The notes beneath the pieces were generated by a model that had not been told where the DNA came from, did not search any database, and worked only from the letters and a program-made list of their open reading frames with translations. A DNA stretch of 64,000 nucleotides from positions 888,777 to 952,776 of the forward strand of contig NZ_AZSJ01000007.1 of NCBI RefSeq assembly GCF_000516555.1, in the 5' to 3' direction. The DNA is from Afipia sp. P52-10. Lineage in GTDB: Bacteria; Pseudomonadota; Alphaproteobacteria; Rhizobiales; Xanthobacteraceae. The translations under genes were made by a program, and so were the position numbers. The stretch's first letter is position 1; every line of letters starts with the position of its first letter. Positions 35,577 through 44,873 of the stretch are shown here, piece after piece.

Positions 35577-38297
35577 ATGAATATCGTCATTGTCGAGTCG
35601 CCGGCGAAGGCCAAGACGATCAACAAGTATCTGGGCCCCTCCTATGAGGTTCTGGCCTCGTTCGGCCATATCCGCGATCTCCCGGCCAAGAACGGATCGG
35701 TCGATCCGGAAGAAAATTTTCGCATGATCTGGGAGGTCGATCCCAAGGCCTCCAGCCGCCTGAATGACATCGCCCGCGCGGTCAAGGGCGCCGACAAGCT
35801 GATTCTCGCCACCGACCCGGATCGGGAAGGTGAAGCCATCTCCTGGCATGTGCTTGAAGTGCTCAAGGAAAAGCGGGCGCTCAAGGACCAGGAAGTCGAG
35901 CGCGTCGTGTTCAACGCCATCACCAAGCAGGCGGTGACCGAAGCGATGAACCACCCGCGCAAGATCGATGGCGCGCTGGTGGACGCCTATATGGCCCGCC
36001 GGGCGCTCGACTATCTGGTCGGTTTCACCCTCTCCCCGGTCCTGTGGCGCAAATTGCCCGGCGCCCGCTCGGCCGGCCGGGTGCAATCGGTAGCACTGCG
36101 GCTCGTCTGCGACCGCGAGCTGGAGATCGAGAAGTTCGTCCCGCGCGAATACTGGTCACTGGTGGCGACGCTCGCCACCCCGCGCAATGAGACCTTCGAG
36201 GCCCGTCTGGTCGGCGCCGACGGCAAGAAGATCCAGCGCCTCGACATCGGCTCGGGCCAGGAAGCTGAGGACTTCAAGAAGGCGCTTGAGGCGGCCAATT
36301 TCACCGTGACCACGGTGGAAGCCCGTCCTGCGCGCCGCAATCCCTACGCCCCCTTCACCACTTCGACCCTGCAGCAGGAAGCGAGCCGCAAGCTTGGTTT
36401 CGCGCCGGCCCACACCATGCGGATCGCCCAGCGGCTCTACGAAGGCGTCAACATCGGTGGCGAGACCACGGGCCTCATCACCTATATGCGAACCGACGGC
36501 GTGCAGATCGCCAATGAGGCGATCACCCAGGCGCGCAAGGTGATCGGCGAGGACTATGGCAAGAACTACGTGCCGGATTCACCGCGCCAGTATCAAACCA
36601 AGGCGAAGAATGCGCAGGAGGCGCACGAAGCGATCCGCCCGACCGATCTGACGCGCCGTCCGAAGGACATCGCCAAGAAGCTCGAGCCCGAGCAGGCCAA
36701 GCTCTACGAACTGATCTGGCTGCGCACCATCGCCAGCCAGATGGAATCCGCCGAACTCGAGCGGACCACCGTGGACATCGCCGCCAGGGCCGGCGCACGC
36801 ACGCTCGAGCTGCGCGCCACCGGCCAGGTGATCAAGTTCGACGGCTTCCTGGCGCTTTATCAGGAAGGCATCGACGATGCTGCCGACGATGACGACAGCC
36901 GCCGTCTGCCCGCAATGAGCGAAGGCGAAGCCCTCGATCGGCGCGAATTGAACGTCTCGCAGCACTTCACCGAGCCGCCGCCGCGCTTCTCGGAAGCCTC
37001 GCTGGTCAAGCGCATGGAAGAGCTCGGCATCGGCCGTCCCTCCACCTATGCCTCTATCCTACAGGTGCTGAAGGACCGCGGCTATGTGAAGCTCGACAAG
37101 AAGCGCCTCTATGCGGAAGACAAGGGCCGCGTCGTCGTCGCGTTCCTAGAGAACTTCTTCGCGCGCTACGTCGAATACGATTTCACGGCCTCGCTGGAGG
37201 ACCAGCTCGACAAGATCTCCAACAATGAAGTCGCCTGGCGCGATGTGCTGGCCGATTTCTGGCGCGGCTTCATCGGCGCCGTCGACGAGATCAAGGAACT
37301 GCGCGTCGCGCAGGTCCTGGACGTGCTGGACGATATGCTCGGTCCGCATATCTATCCGCCGCGCGAGGACGGCGGCGACCCGCGCCAGTGCCCGACCTGC
37401 GGCACCGGTCGGCTGAACCTGAAGGCCGGCAAGTTCGGCGCATTCGTCGGCTGTACCAACTATCCGGAATGCCGCTACACTCGGCCACTCGCGGCCAGCA
37501 GCGCCGATAGTGGTGACCGCGTGCTCGGCAAGGACCCGGAGACCGGCCTCGACGTCGCCGTGAAATCCGGGCGCTTCGGGCCCTACATCCAACTCGGCGA
37601 GCAGAAGGATGTCGGTGAGGACGAAAAGCCGAAACGTGCTGGCATCCCAAAAGGCACCTCGCCCGGCGATGTCGATCTTGACCTGGCGCTGAAGCTGCTC
37701 TCACTGCCCCGCGAAATCGGCAAGCATCCCGAAACCGGCGAACCGATCACTGCCGGTATCGGCCGCTTCGGGCCGTTCGTGAAGCACGAAAAGACCTACG
37801 CCAGCCTGGAAGCTGGCGACGACGTCTACACCATAGGCCTCAACCGCGCGGTGACGCTGATCGCCGAGAAGATCGCCAAGGGTCCCGGCCGCGGCCGCTT
37901 CAAGGCTGATCCCGGCAAACCGCTGGGCGACCATCCGAACGGCGGCGTCATCACCGTGAAGAACGGCCGCTACGGTCCTTACGTCAGCCACGAGGGCACC
38001 AACGCCACGCTGCCGGCAGAGATCACGCCGGAAACGGTGACGCTGGCACAGGCGATCGAACTGATCGATGCCCGCGCCGGCAAGGGCAAGCCCAAGCGTG
38101 CCGCCAAGAAGGCCTCCGCGAAGAAGTCAGCGCCAAAGAAAGCGGCCGCCAAGCCGGCGTCCTCCGATGCAAAGCCTGCGAAGAAGTCGGTCGCCAAGGC
38201 GCGTGGGACGGTCACCGAGAAAGCTCCCGCGAAGACGAAGGCGGCGGCCGCCAAGGCTTCGGGCGCCAAGAAGGTGGCGGGCAAAGCCGGCGCATAA
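35577..38297 (+). CDS. topA: DNA topoisomerase I
   Basis: The 906-residue enzyme starts with the Toprim domain (MNIVIVESPAKAKTINKYLG, then LATDPDREGEAISWH holding the DxDxE metal residues). The catalytic Tyr is Tyr303 in GLITYMRTDGV. A C4 zinc ribbon (CPTCGTGRL...VGCTNYPEC) is near residues 604-638, followed by further Topo-C repeats. The last 70-80 residues are a Lys/Ala-rich tail (KRAAKKASAKKSAPKKAAAK) that should bind DNA, similar in composition to the 27-residue micro-protein at 19863. The enzyme relaxes negative supercoils. Confidence 0.97.
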   Translation: MNIVIVESPAKAKTINKYLGPSYEVLASFGHIRDLPAKNGSVDPEENFRMIWEVDPKASSRLNDIARAVKGADKLILATDPDREGEAISWHVLEVLKEKRALKDQEVERVVFNAITKQAVTEAMNHPRKIDGALVDAYMARRALDYLVGFTLSPVLWRKLPGARSAGRVQSVALRLVCDRELEIEKFVPREYWSLVATLATPRNETFEARLVGADGKKIQRLDIGSGQEAEDFKKALEAANFTVTTVEARPARRNPYAPFTTSTLQQEASRKLGFAPAHTMRIAQRLYEGVNIGGETTGLITYMRTDGVQIANEAITQARKVIGEDYGKNYVPDSPRQYQTKAKNAQEAHEAIRPTDLTRRPKDIAKKLEPEQAKLYELIWLRTIASQMESAELERTTVDIAARAGARTLELRATGQVIKFDGFLALYQEGIDDAADDDDSRRLPAMSEGEALDRRELNVSQHFTEPPPRFSEASLVKRMEELGIGRPSTYASILQVLKDRGYVKLDKKRLYAEDKGRVVVAFLENFFARYVEYDFTASLEDQLDKISNNEVAWRDVLADFWRGFIGAVDEIKELRVAQVLDVLDDMLGPHIYPPREDGGDPRQCPTCGTGRLNLKAGKFGAFVGCTNYPECRYTRPLAASSADSGDRVLGKDPETGLDVAVKSGRFGPYIQLGEQKDVGEDEKPKRAGIPKGTSPGDVDLDLALKLLSLPREIGKHPETGEPITAGIGRFGPFVKHEKTYASLEAGDDVYTIGLNRAVTLIAEKIAKGPGRGRFKADPGKPLGDHPNGGVITVKNGRYGPYVSHEGTNATLPAEITPETVTLAQAIELIDARAGKGKPKRAAKKASAKKSAPKKAAAKPASSDAKPAKKSVAKARGTVTEKAPAKTKAAAAKASGAKKVAGKAGA

Positions 38298-38320
38298 CCG
38301 CAGAAAGTGTTTCGACCCCT

Positions 38321-40675
38321 GTGAAACGAAAACGCGACGCTGAGACCTCCTTCCCCTCGCGGGACGACATCGTCGCGTTCATCCGTTCGCAGCCGAACGA
38401 GGTGGGCACGCGCGAGATCGCCCGCGCCTTCGGTCTGAAGAACGCCGACCGCATCGAGCTGAAGAAGATCCTGCGTGAACTGTCCGACGATGGTGTCGTC
38501 GCGCGGCGCGGCCGCAAGACCGTGCATCTTGCGGGCGAGTTACCGCCGGTGCTTGCCGCCGACATCACCGAGCGCGACGAGGACGGTGAGCTGATCGCCA
38601 TCCCCGCCGAATGGGACGAGGAGCGCGGCACTCCACCGAAAATTCTGGTGCATATCTCGCGCCGCGCGCATGCAGGGGTCACAGGCGGTGTCGGCGACCG
38701 CGTGCTGCTGCGCATCGAGCATGCGCACGATCAGGACGAGGTCACTCATCCCAGCGGCCGCATCATCAAGCTGCTCGATGCGGCCAAGCACCGCGTGCTG
38801 GGCATCTTCCGTGCTTTGCCCGATGGCAGCGGCCGCATGGTGCCGATCGACAAGAAGAACGTCGGCCGCGAACTTGTCATCGCAGCGCGCGATAGCATGG
38901 ACGCCAGAGACGGCGACCTGATCTCTGTCGAAGTTCAGCGCGGGCGCGGCTTCGGCCTGCCCTCCGGTCGCGTTAAGGAGCGGCTGGGCTCGCTCAAGAC
39001 CGAACGTGCGGTGTCGCTGATTGCGATCCACGCGCACGACATCCCGCACGTGTTTCCGCCTGCGGTTCTGCAGGAGGCGGAAGCCGCCATGCCGGCGACG
39101 GTCGAGGGCCTCGAGGACTGGCGCGATCTTCCGCTCGTCACCATCGACCCGCCCGATGCCAAGGATCACGACGACGCGGTGCATGCCGTCGCCGATCACG
39201 ATCCCGACAACCGCGGCGGCTTCATCGTCACCGTTGCCATTGCCGACGTGTCGTTCTACGTCCGACCGGGCTCGGCGCTCGACCGCGAAGCCGTCAAACG
39301 CGGCAACTCGGTCTACTTCCCCGATCGCGTCGTGCCAATGCTGCCCGAGCGCATCTCCAACGATCTCTGCTCGCTGAAGCCCGGCGAGCCGCGCGGCGCG
39401 CTTGCCGTGCGTATGGTGATCGCGAAGGACGGCCGGAAGCGCTCGCATAGCTTTCACCGCGTGCTGATGCGCTCAGCCGCAAAGCTGCATTATGCGCAGG
39501 CGCAGGCAGCGATCGATGGCCATCCGGACGATACGACGGGCCCTCTGCTGAAGCCGATCCTCGAACCGCTCTACGCTGCATACGCTGCGGTGAAGAAGGC
39601 GCGTGACGATCGCGAACCGCTCGACCTCGACCTGCCCGAACGCAAGATCATGCTGAAGCCGGACGGCACGGTGGATCGCGTGACCGTCCCCGAACGCCTC
39701 GACGCGCACAAGCTGATCGAGGAATTCATGATCCTCGCCAACGTCGCCGCGGCGGAAACGCTGGAGAAGCGCGGCACACCCCTGATCTACCGCGTGCATG
39801 ACGAGCCTGGTCGGGAGAAGGTCGTCGCGCTGCGCGAATTTCTGCAGACGCTAGACATCAATTTTCCGAAGACCGGCGCGCTGCGGCCGGAAAACTTCAA
39901 CCGCACCTTACGCGAGGTGAAGGGCCACGATTCCGAACCGCTGGTGAACGAGATCGTACTGCGCTCGCAGGCGCAGGCCGAATACGCGGCGGAGAACTAC
40001 GGTCACTTCGGCCTTAATCTGCGCCGCTACGCGCACTTCACCTCGCCGATCCGCCGCTATGCCGATTTGATCGTGCATCGCGCGCTGGTGCGCGCACTCA
40101 AGCTCGGCTCGGGCGGATTGCCGGAGACGGAAACGGTCGAGACGCTTGCGGAAATCTCGGCCAACATCTCGGCCACCGAGCGGCGGGCGATGAAGGCCGA
40201 GCGCGAGACCACCGACCGGTTGATCGCTCACTTTCTGAGCGATCGCGTCGGTGCGCATTTCCACGGGCGGATCTCAGGCGTGACGCGCGCCGGCCTGTTC
40301 GTGAAGCTCGACGACACCGGTGCCGACGGGCTCATTCCAGTCCGCTCGCTCGGCGGCGAGTACTATCAATACGACGAAGCACGCCACGCACTCATCGGCA
40401 CACGCAGCGGAGCCATGCATCGGCTGGGCGATACGGTGGAGGTTCGTCTGGTAGAAGCAGCTCCCGTTGCCGGCGCATTGCGGTTCGAGCTTCTCTCGGA
40501 AGCGTCCAGCACGGTACGGCGCGGACGCAAGGATTTCGCAGGCCGGGACGATGCGCGGCGCGAGCGTCGTCCCGAAAAAGCTGTATTCCCTGCCAAGGCG
40601 CGCCGCGAGAAGCCTGCGAAATCGAGGAAGCCGAAATTGAAGGTGAAGCCGAAGGGCAAGCGAGGTCGGCGATGA
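38321..40675 (+). CDS. rnr: Ribonuclease R
   Basis: A GTG start gives 784 residues. An N-terminal winged HTH-like domain (RDDIVAFIRSQPNEVGTREI) is followed by cold-shock domains, the RNB catalytic domain with TIDPPDAKDHDDAVHA (acidic metal ligands, about 280-295), and an S1 domain near 640-720 (FHGRISGVTRAGLFVKLDDT). A basic Lys/Arg tail ends the protein. RNase R degrades structured RNA 3'-5' and matures rRNA. The start lies 24 bases after topA, and the stop overlaps the next gene by 4 bases (ATGA), indicating an operon. Confidence 0.96.
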   Translation: MKRKRDAETSFPSRDDIVAFIRSQPNEVGTREIARAFGLKNADRIELKKILRELSDDGVVARRGRKTVHLAGELPPVLAADITERDEDGELIAIPAEWDEERGTPPKILVHISRRAHAGVTGGVGDRVLLRIEHAHDQDEVTHPSGRIIKLLDAAKHRVLGIFRALPDGSGRMVPIDKKNVGRELVIAARDSMDARDGDLISVEVQRGRGFGLPSGRVKERLGSLKTERAVSLIAIHAHDIPHVFPPAVLQEAEAAMPATVEGLEDWRDLPLVTIDPPDAKDHDDAVHAVADHDPDNRGGFIVTVAIADVSFYVRPGSALDREAVKRGNSVYFPDRVVPMLPERISNDLCSLKPGEPRGALAVRMVIAKDGRKRSHSFHRVLMRSAAKLHYAQAQAAIDGHPDDTTGPLLKPILEPLYAAYAAVKKARDDREPLDLDLPERKIMLKPDGTVDRVTVPERLDAHKLIEEFMILANVAAAETLEKRGTPLIYRVHDEPGREKVVALREFLQTLDINFPKTGALRPENFNRTLREVKGHDSEPLVNEIVLRSQAQAEYAAENYGHFGLNLRRYAHFTSPIRRYADLIVHRALVRALKLGSGGLPETETVETLAEISANISATERRAMKAERETTDRLIAHFLSDRVGAHFHGRISGVTRAGLFVKLDDTGADGLIPVRSLGGEYYQYDEARHALIGTRSGAMHRLGDTVEVRLVEAAPVAGALRFELLSEASSTVRRGRKDFAGRDDARRERRPEKAVFPAKARREKPAKSRKPKLKVKPKGKRGRR

Positions 40676-41124
40676 CAGCGACCAAGGAAGTCTGGACCAA
40701 TCGCCCCGATGCCCCGCCGAAGCGCGACCTGTGGCAGGCGATGCTACGCGGCTTCCGCTGCCGCTGCCCAAACTGCGGCGAAGGCACGCTGTTTCGCAGC
40801 TACCTGAAAACCCGCGACACCTGTGGGACGTGCGGTCTTGAGTTTCACCATCACCGCGCCGACGACCTTCCAGCCTATCTGGTCATCGTCATCGTCGGCC
40901 ACATCATCGTACCTCTGGTTCTTGCTGTGGAACAGAACTTCGCGCCTCCCTATCTGGTGCACCTTGCGGTATGGCTCCCCCTCACCTTGGGCATGTCGCT
41001 GGCATTGCTCCAGCCGGTCAAAGGCGCCATTGTTGGCTTGCAATGGGCGTTCCGGATGCATGGATTCGATGAGAACAGTCCCGGCGACCCGCTTGAGGCG
41101 GGCTTGAGACAGAAGAAGAGCTGA
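40672..41124 (+). CDS. DUF983 family membrane protein
   Basis: The 150-residue protein has an N-terminal four-cysteine ribbon (CRCPNCGEGTLFR and DTCGTCGLEFHHH) and two membrane spans (about 66-83 and 90-111). This layout is DUF983, a family common downstream of rnr in alphaproteobacteria. A metal-binding role is inferred from the CxxC pairs; the function is otherwise unknown. Its ATG overlaps the rnr stop, so the two are translationally coupled. Confidence 0.9.
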   Translation: MTATKEVWTNRPDAPPKRDLWQAMLRGFRCRCPNCGEGTLFRSYLKTRDTCGTCGLEFHHHRADDLPAYLVIVIVGHIIVPLVLAVEQNFAPPYLVHLAVWLPLTLGMSLALLQPVKGAIVGLQWAFRMHGFDENSPGDPLEAGLRQKKS

Positions 41125-41132
41125 GGGACGAA

Positions 41133-41897
41133 ATGACCGATACGACCGCATCGGAATCGAAGCTGCCGAACCCCGGAAACTATCGCGAAGACACCACCAA
41201 ACACCCCTATTTCCGTCCCAAGGACGCGGCCACGCTGATCCTGATCGATCGCAGCGAGGCCAAGCCGAAGGTTCTCGTCGGCAAGCGCCACGACAAGGTG
41301 GTGTTCATGCCGAGCGCGTTCGTGTTCCCGGGCGGCCGCGTCGATCCAAAGGACAACAAGGTTGCCGTTGCGGCGCCAATTCCCGCCGAGCTCGAGGCGC
41401 GCTTGCTGCAGGGCAGCCCGAAGATCTCCGCTGCGCGGGCCCGTGCGCTCGCCAACACGGCCATCCGTGAGGCCTGTGAGGAAACCGGGCTCTGCCTCGG
41501 CAAACCAGCCAATGGCACCAAGGCGACGTTAGAGGGTAGCTGGAAGCCCTTCGGAGATGCCGGTCTCCTGCCAGACCCCTCTTCGCTCTACCTGATCGCG
41601 CGCGCAATCACGCCGCCAGGCCGGGTGAAACGCTTCGACACCCGCTTCTTTACCGCCGACGCGTCCGCGATCACCCACCGGGTCCCGGGAATCGTCCATG
41701 CGGATGCCGAATTGGTGGAGCTCGTCTGGGTCGAGATCGGCTCGCAGCCGCTTGCCAACATGCACCCGATGACGGTGAAGGTGCTGGAGCAGCTCGAAAA
41801 ACGCCTTGCAGCCGGGCCGCTGCGGCATGACGCGCCGATTCCGTTCTTCCACTTCTATGGTGGCAAGATGCAGATGGATCTGCTGCCGGGAGCCTGA
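41133..41897 (+). CDS. NUDIX hydrolase
   Basis: The 254-residue protein contains a split Nudix box: FVFPGGRVDPKDN (about 66-78), then a long insertion before AIREACEETGLCL (about 109-121), where REACEE supplies the metal-binding Glu residues. Such enlarged NUDIX proteins hydrolyse nucleotide-linked phosphates, and the precise substrate is unknown. It follows the DUF983 gene by 8 bases, making a topA-rnr-DUF983-NUDIX run. A long imperfect hairpin starts 19 bases after the stop. Confidence 0.88.
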   Translation: MTDTTASESKLPNPGNYREDTTKHPYFRPKDAATLILIDRSEAKPKVLVGKRHDKVVFMPSAFVFPGGRVDPKDNKVAVAAPIPAELEARLLQGSPKISAARARALANTAIREACEETGLCLGKPANGTKATLEGSWKPFGDAGLLPDPSSLYLIARAITPPGRVKRFDTRFFTADASAITHRVPGIVHADAELVELVWVEIGSQPLANMHPMTVKVLEQLEKRLAAGPLRHDAPIPFFHFYGGKMQMDLLPGA

Positions 41898-41915
41898 TCT
41901 TGCAGGTCTTGCAGG

Positions 41916-41963
41916 AAAATCGCGGTTTTCGCTGAGATATCGAGCGAAAAACGACGATTTTCG
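41916..41963. terminator. Long imperfect hairpin after the NUDIX gene
   Basis: GAAAATCG...TTTTCGCT (41916-41934) pairs with AGCGAAAA...CGATTTTC (41944-41963) across a GAGATATCG loop, with one small internal mismatch. It probably ends or stabilises the upstream operon transcript. There is no T run outside the stem. Confidence 0.5.
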
Positions 41964-41987
41964 GCGCAAGGAATGGTCCTGAAACCT

Positions 41988-42015
41988 TGACTTTGGGCCA
42001 GTCCTGGCTAGGTTG
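41988..42015 (+). promoter_or_regulatory. Candidate promoter of rpmG
   Basis: TTGACT (41988-41993), a 16-base spacer and TAGGTT (42010-42015) lie 60 bases before the ribosomal protein gene and after the preceding hairpin. This is a partial consensus match only. Confidence 0.35.
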
Positions 42016-42074
42016 CGGGCCAACGGGCGGGTTCGGACCCGCCCTTCTCATTTCTAAGTTTTCGAGGTTTCGTC

Positions 42075-42242
42075 ATGGCCAAGGCCGTCACCATCAAGGT
42101 CAAGCTCGTTTCGAGCGCCGACACCGGCTACTACTACGTGGCCAAAAAGAACTCGCGTACGATGACCGACAAGCTCGTGAAGAAGAAGTACGATCCAGTC
42201 GCCAAGAAGCACGTCGAGTTCCGCGAGGCCAAGATCAAGTAA
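42075..42242 (+). CDS. rpmG: 50S ribosomal protein L33
   Basis: A 55-residue frame begins [20 protein letters not shown] and ends [10 protein letters not shown], matching alphaproteobacterial L33, including the Lys-rich middle ([20 protein letters not shown]). It lacks the CxxC pairs of zinc-binding L33, so it is the zinc-free type. It is a late-assembling large-subunit protein. It has its own candidate promoter and a strong terminator. Confidence 0.97.
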   Translation: MAKAVTIKVKLVSSADTGYYYVAKKNSRTMTDKLVKKKYDPVAKKHVEFREAKIK

Positions 42243-42282
42243 ATCTCGGCGGCAGCTCGCTTCGCGCGAACCGCAGATATGC

Positions 42283-42309
42283 AAAACGGAGCCGCTGGGC
42301 TCCGTTTTT
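42283..42309 (+). terminator. Rho-independent terminator of rpmG
   Basis: AAAACGGAGCC pairs perfectly with GGCTCCGTTTT (11 bp) around a GCTG loop, ending in TTTTT, 40 bases after the rpmG stop. Confidence 0.9.
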
Positions 42310-42468
42310 CGTTTTGGGTGAGTTGCCAACCCAACCGCCGCTCCGTCAGCGAGCAGTATCATCACGGGAGCAAAACCCACCCACGCGCGTTGATACTCCG
42401 GTGAGCGCTGCCTCGTGGTTACAGCGTTCCATTTATCTGATCTGAATGACTAAGAGGAGCATGACACG

Positions 42469-42651
42469 ATGCGCGAGCTTGATATCCACGCCTGCGCGCG
42501 GGAACTGCTGGAAGTGCGCGGCGTCCAGGCGATCGCCGACGCGGCGCAGAACGCCGTGAAGTTCGAAACCGAGGGCAACGCGGATCAGGCCCGCACCTGG
42601 CGACGAATCGAATCCGCGCTGAAGATCATGCGGGGGCCGCATCAAAGCTGA
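42469..42651 (+). CDS. Small helical protein of unknown function
   Basis: The 60-residue product reads as two helices: MRELDIHACARELLEVRGVQ, then a charged AARTWRRIESALKIMRGPHQS-type end. AGAGGAG lies about 10 bases before the ATG. Small proteins of this kind (beginning MRELD/MREID and ending RGPH.S) are recalled in Bradyrhizobium relatives; that was not checked. No function is known. Confidence 0.78.
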   Translation: MRELDIHACARELLEVRGVQAIADAAQNAVKFETEGNADQARTWRRIESALKIMRGPHQS

Positions 42652-42816
42652 CGCAACGCGGGCTTGTATCGCTGCGCGCAACGGCGCCAGCGTATTTGCC
42701 TTGCCTTCGTGGGATCGCCTCCCCACGCTTCCCGCAAACGGCTTCGCGGGCCGAGTCCGGAGCATGGGCACGCGTGGACCGAGCCTTCCCTTCAACGAGA
42801 GCGATCAACGAATGGC

Positions 42817-42844
42817 GCCTCTGGAGCGCAGATGCTCCAGAGGC
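42817..42844. terminator. Bidirectional hairpin between convergent genes
   Basis: An 11-bp perfect stem (GCCTCTGGAGC / GCTCCAGAGGC) with a GCAGAT loop lies between two convergent small genes. It has no T run, so it may act in either direction weakly. Confidence 0.5.
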
Positions 42845-42918
42845 CGCTTCAGCATGATTCTTGAGACGCGATGAGTTGACGAGCAGCCCGGCGATCCCCT
42901 CGGCGTGGGTCGCGGGTG

Positions 42919-43206
42919 TCAGCCCTTGACCTTCGCCGCAGCCGGCTTGACCGGCGAAACCTGCTTCGCCTTGGCCAAGCGCGCGTGCTTGTGCGTCTTC
43001 ATGACCGTGTGTTTCTTGTGAACGCGGTGATGCCGCAGATGGCTGCGATGAACCTTATGCGTGGCCACCTTCAGCTTGCCGGCTTTCGACGCCATCGTTT
43101 CCGATTTGGCTGTCGGCGCAGCGTCAGTCCTGACCGTGCCGGCGGCCATAGCCGGAGCGGCAATCAGCGATGTCGCAAGCAACGCGGCTGAGATTGTCTT
43201 GAACAT
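42919..43206 (-). CDS. His/Lys-rich secreted protein
   Basis: ATG 43206, preceded by AGGAG, gives 95 residues. After a signal peptide (MFKTISAALLATSLIAAPAMA) comes a mature domain very rich in His and Lys (ATHKVHRSHLRHHRVHKKHT, then KTHKHARLAKAKQ) with no Cys or acidic cluster. Clustered His suggests metal or heme binding; Lys suggests binding to anionic surface polymers or DNA. Neither is shown. It stands alone, convergent with the small gene to its left. Confidence 0.8.
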   Translation of the reverse strand: MFKTISAALLATSLIAAPAMAAGTVRTDAAPTAKSETMASKAGKLKVATHKVHRSHLRHHRVHKKHTVMKTHKHARLAKAKQVSPVKPAAAKVKG

Positions 43207-43393
43207 GGTGCTCTCCTGTTTTGATCGAGCAGCCACTCGAATGAGAGGCCTGCTGATCGTCGATGAGAACACTACGGCTAAGGCGCTGAACTCCTCCTGA
43301 GTTAGCCCGATAGTCTCCGTTCATCTGAATGAAATGTTGGTCAGAGTTCCGCGACGAGCTGTAGCGGCGGCGCTGCCCAAGGTGGCCGCTAAG

Positions 43394-43493
43394 GCATGAT
43401 CCGGAAAAGTGTGTCGCGGTTTTCCGAAAAGACCATGCTTAAACCATGAGCTAAAGCGCGAGGATGACTCATCCAAATCTCATCGCGCTTTAG
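43394..43493. repeat. Two-hairpin Bradyrhizobiaceae-type intergenic repeat
   Basis: The first part (43394-43438) pairs GCATGATCCGGAAAA with TTTTCCGAAAAGACCATGC imperfectly. The second (43451-43493) is CTAAAGCGCGA paired with TCGCGCTTTAG around a nested GGATGACTCATCC palindrome. Both parts resemble intergenic repeats recalled as numerous in Bradyrhizobium genomes. The right arm overlaps the pleD stop, so it may end that transcript. Confidence 0.7.
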
Positions 43494-44863
43494 GCCGCCG
43501 CCAGCACCACGCGATTGCGGCCGTCGCGCTTGGCGCGATAGAGCGCCTGATCGGCACGCCGGATCACATCGCCAATCGGCTCGCCCTTGTTGTCGAGGCT
43601 GGCGATCCCGATCGAGATCGTCACGTCGATCCGCTTCGATCCCTTGTCGACGGCGAACGGTTCGGCAGCAATCGCCCGGCGAAGCCGCTCCGCGACCATG
43701 CCCGCGACGTTGACGTCCGTCTCCGGCATCACGATCACGAACTCCTCGCCGCCATAGCGGCAGGCGAGATCGATGCCGCGGATGCACTTGCGAATCCGCA
43801 CCGCGAACTCGCGCAGCACGTCGTCACCGGCATCGTGGCCGTAGGTATCATTGATCGATTTGAAGAAATCGATGTCCAGCACCATCAGCGCCAGCGGCTT
43901 GCCGCGCGAGCCGGCCTGCTCCGCCAGCGTCGCGAGATGCGTTTCCATGTAGCGGCGGTTGTGCAGGCCAGTCAGCGCGTCGGTAATTGCCGCCTCGATC
44001 GAATGCTGCACGTTGTCGCGCAGATGATCGGTGTAACGACGCTTGCGGACTTGGGTGCGCGCGCGCGCCAGTAGCTCATTCTTGTCCACGGGGCGCAGCA
44101 GGTAGTCGTTGACGCCGATCTCGAGCCCGCGCAGCAGCCGCGCATTGTTGTCGGCATCGGAGATCGCGAGGATAGGCACATGCCGCGTACGCTCCAGCGA
44201 GCGCGCCTGGCTGCACAGCCTGAGACCGTCGAAGTTCTCAAGCCCGAGCGAGACGATCAGCAGATCGTAATTGCCATCGGCCGCATGAAACAGCGCCTCC
44301 GACGGATTCGGCTCCACATCGACGGTATGCTCTTCCGTCAGCATCGTCGCGATGCGCTCATAGGACGCCGGCCGATCATCGACCAGCAGGATCTTGCCGC
44401 CCTTGCCCTGGTCCGCGACCGCATCACGCTCCGGTCCCTGGATTCCGATCTCGTGCGAGGTGATGGCCCGCATGCGCAGCTCGTCGGTCATCATCTTCAG
44501 CCGCGTCAGCGAACGCACGCGGGCGATCAGCACGACATCGGAGACTGGCTTGGTGAGAAAATCATCAGCACCCGCTTCCAGGCCGCGCACGCGATCGGCG
44601 GGCGAGTCCAGCGCCGTCACCATCACCACGGGAATGAAATGGGTCGCCGGATTCGACTTCAGCCGGCGGCAGACTTCGAACCCGTCCATGTCCGGCATCA
44701 TCACGTCCAGCAACACGATATCGCACTCGGCACGGGCTGCCGCTTCCAGCGCCTGCCGGCCATTCGCAGCCGTCACCACATCGAAGTATTCTGCCGACAG
44801 CCGCGCTTCCAGCAGCTTCACGTTCGCTGGCACATCGTCGACAACCAAAATACGCGCGGACAT
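43490..44863 (-). CDS. pleD: Response regulator / diguanylate cyclase PleD
   Basis: ATG 44863 gives 457 residues with REC-REC-GGDEF order. Receiver 1 has Asp53 in CDIVLLDVMMPDMDG. Receiver 2 (about 157-275) has lost the phosphorylation Asp (DLLIVSLGLEN). The cyclase has GGEEF at about 371 and an inhibitory I-site RGID (about 362). PleD makes cyclic di-GMP during cell-pole differentiation and the swarmer-to-stalked-type transition. It follows divK by 10 bases on the same strand, the usual alphaproteobacterial pair. The stop overlaps a palindromic repeat. Confidence 0.96.
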   Translation of the reverse strand: MSARILVVDDVPANVKLLEARLSAEYFDVVTAANGRQALEAAARAECDIVLLDVMMPDMDGFEVCRRLKSNPATHFIPVVMVTALDSPADRVRGLEAGADDFLTKPVSDVVLIARVRSLTRLKMMTDELRMRAITSHEIGIQGPERDAVADQGKGGKILLVDDRPASYERIATMLTEEHTVDVEPNPSEALFHAADGNYDLLIVSLGLENFDGLRLCSQARSLERTRHVPILAISDADNNARLLRGLEIGVNDYLLRPVDKNELLARARTQVRKRRYTDHLRDNVQHSIEAAITDALTGLHNRRYMETHLATLAEQAGSRGKPLALMVLDIDFFKSINDTYGHDAGDDVLREFAVRIRKCIRGIDLACRYGGEEFVIVMPETDVNVAGMVAERLRRAIAAEPFAVDKGSKRIDVTISIGIASLDNKGEPIGDVIRRADQALYRAKRDGRNRVVLAAA

Positions 44864-44873
44864 TTCCGTCCCC

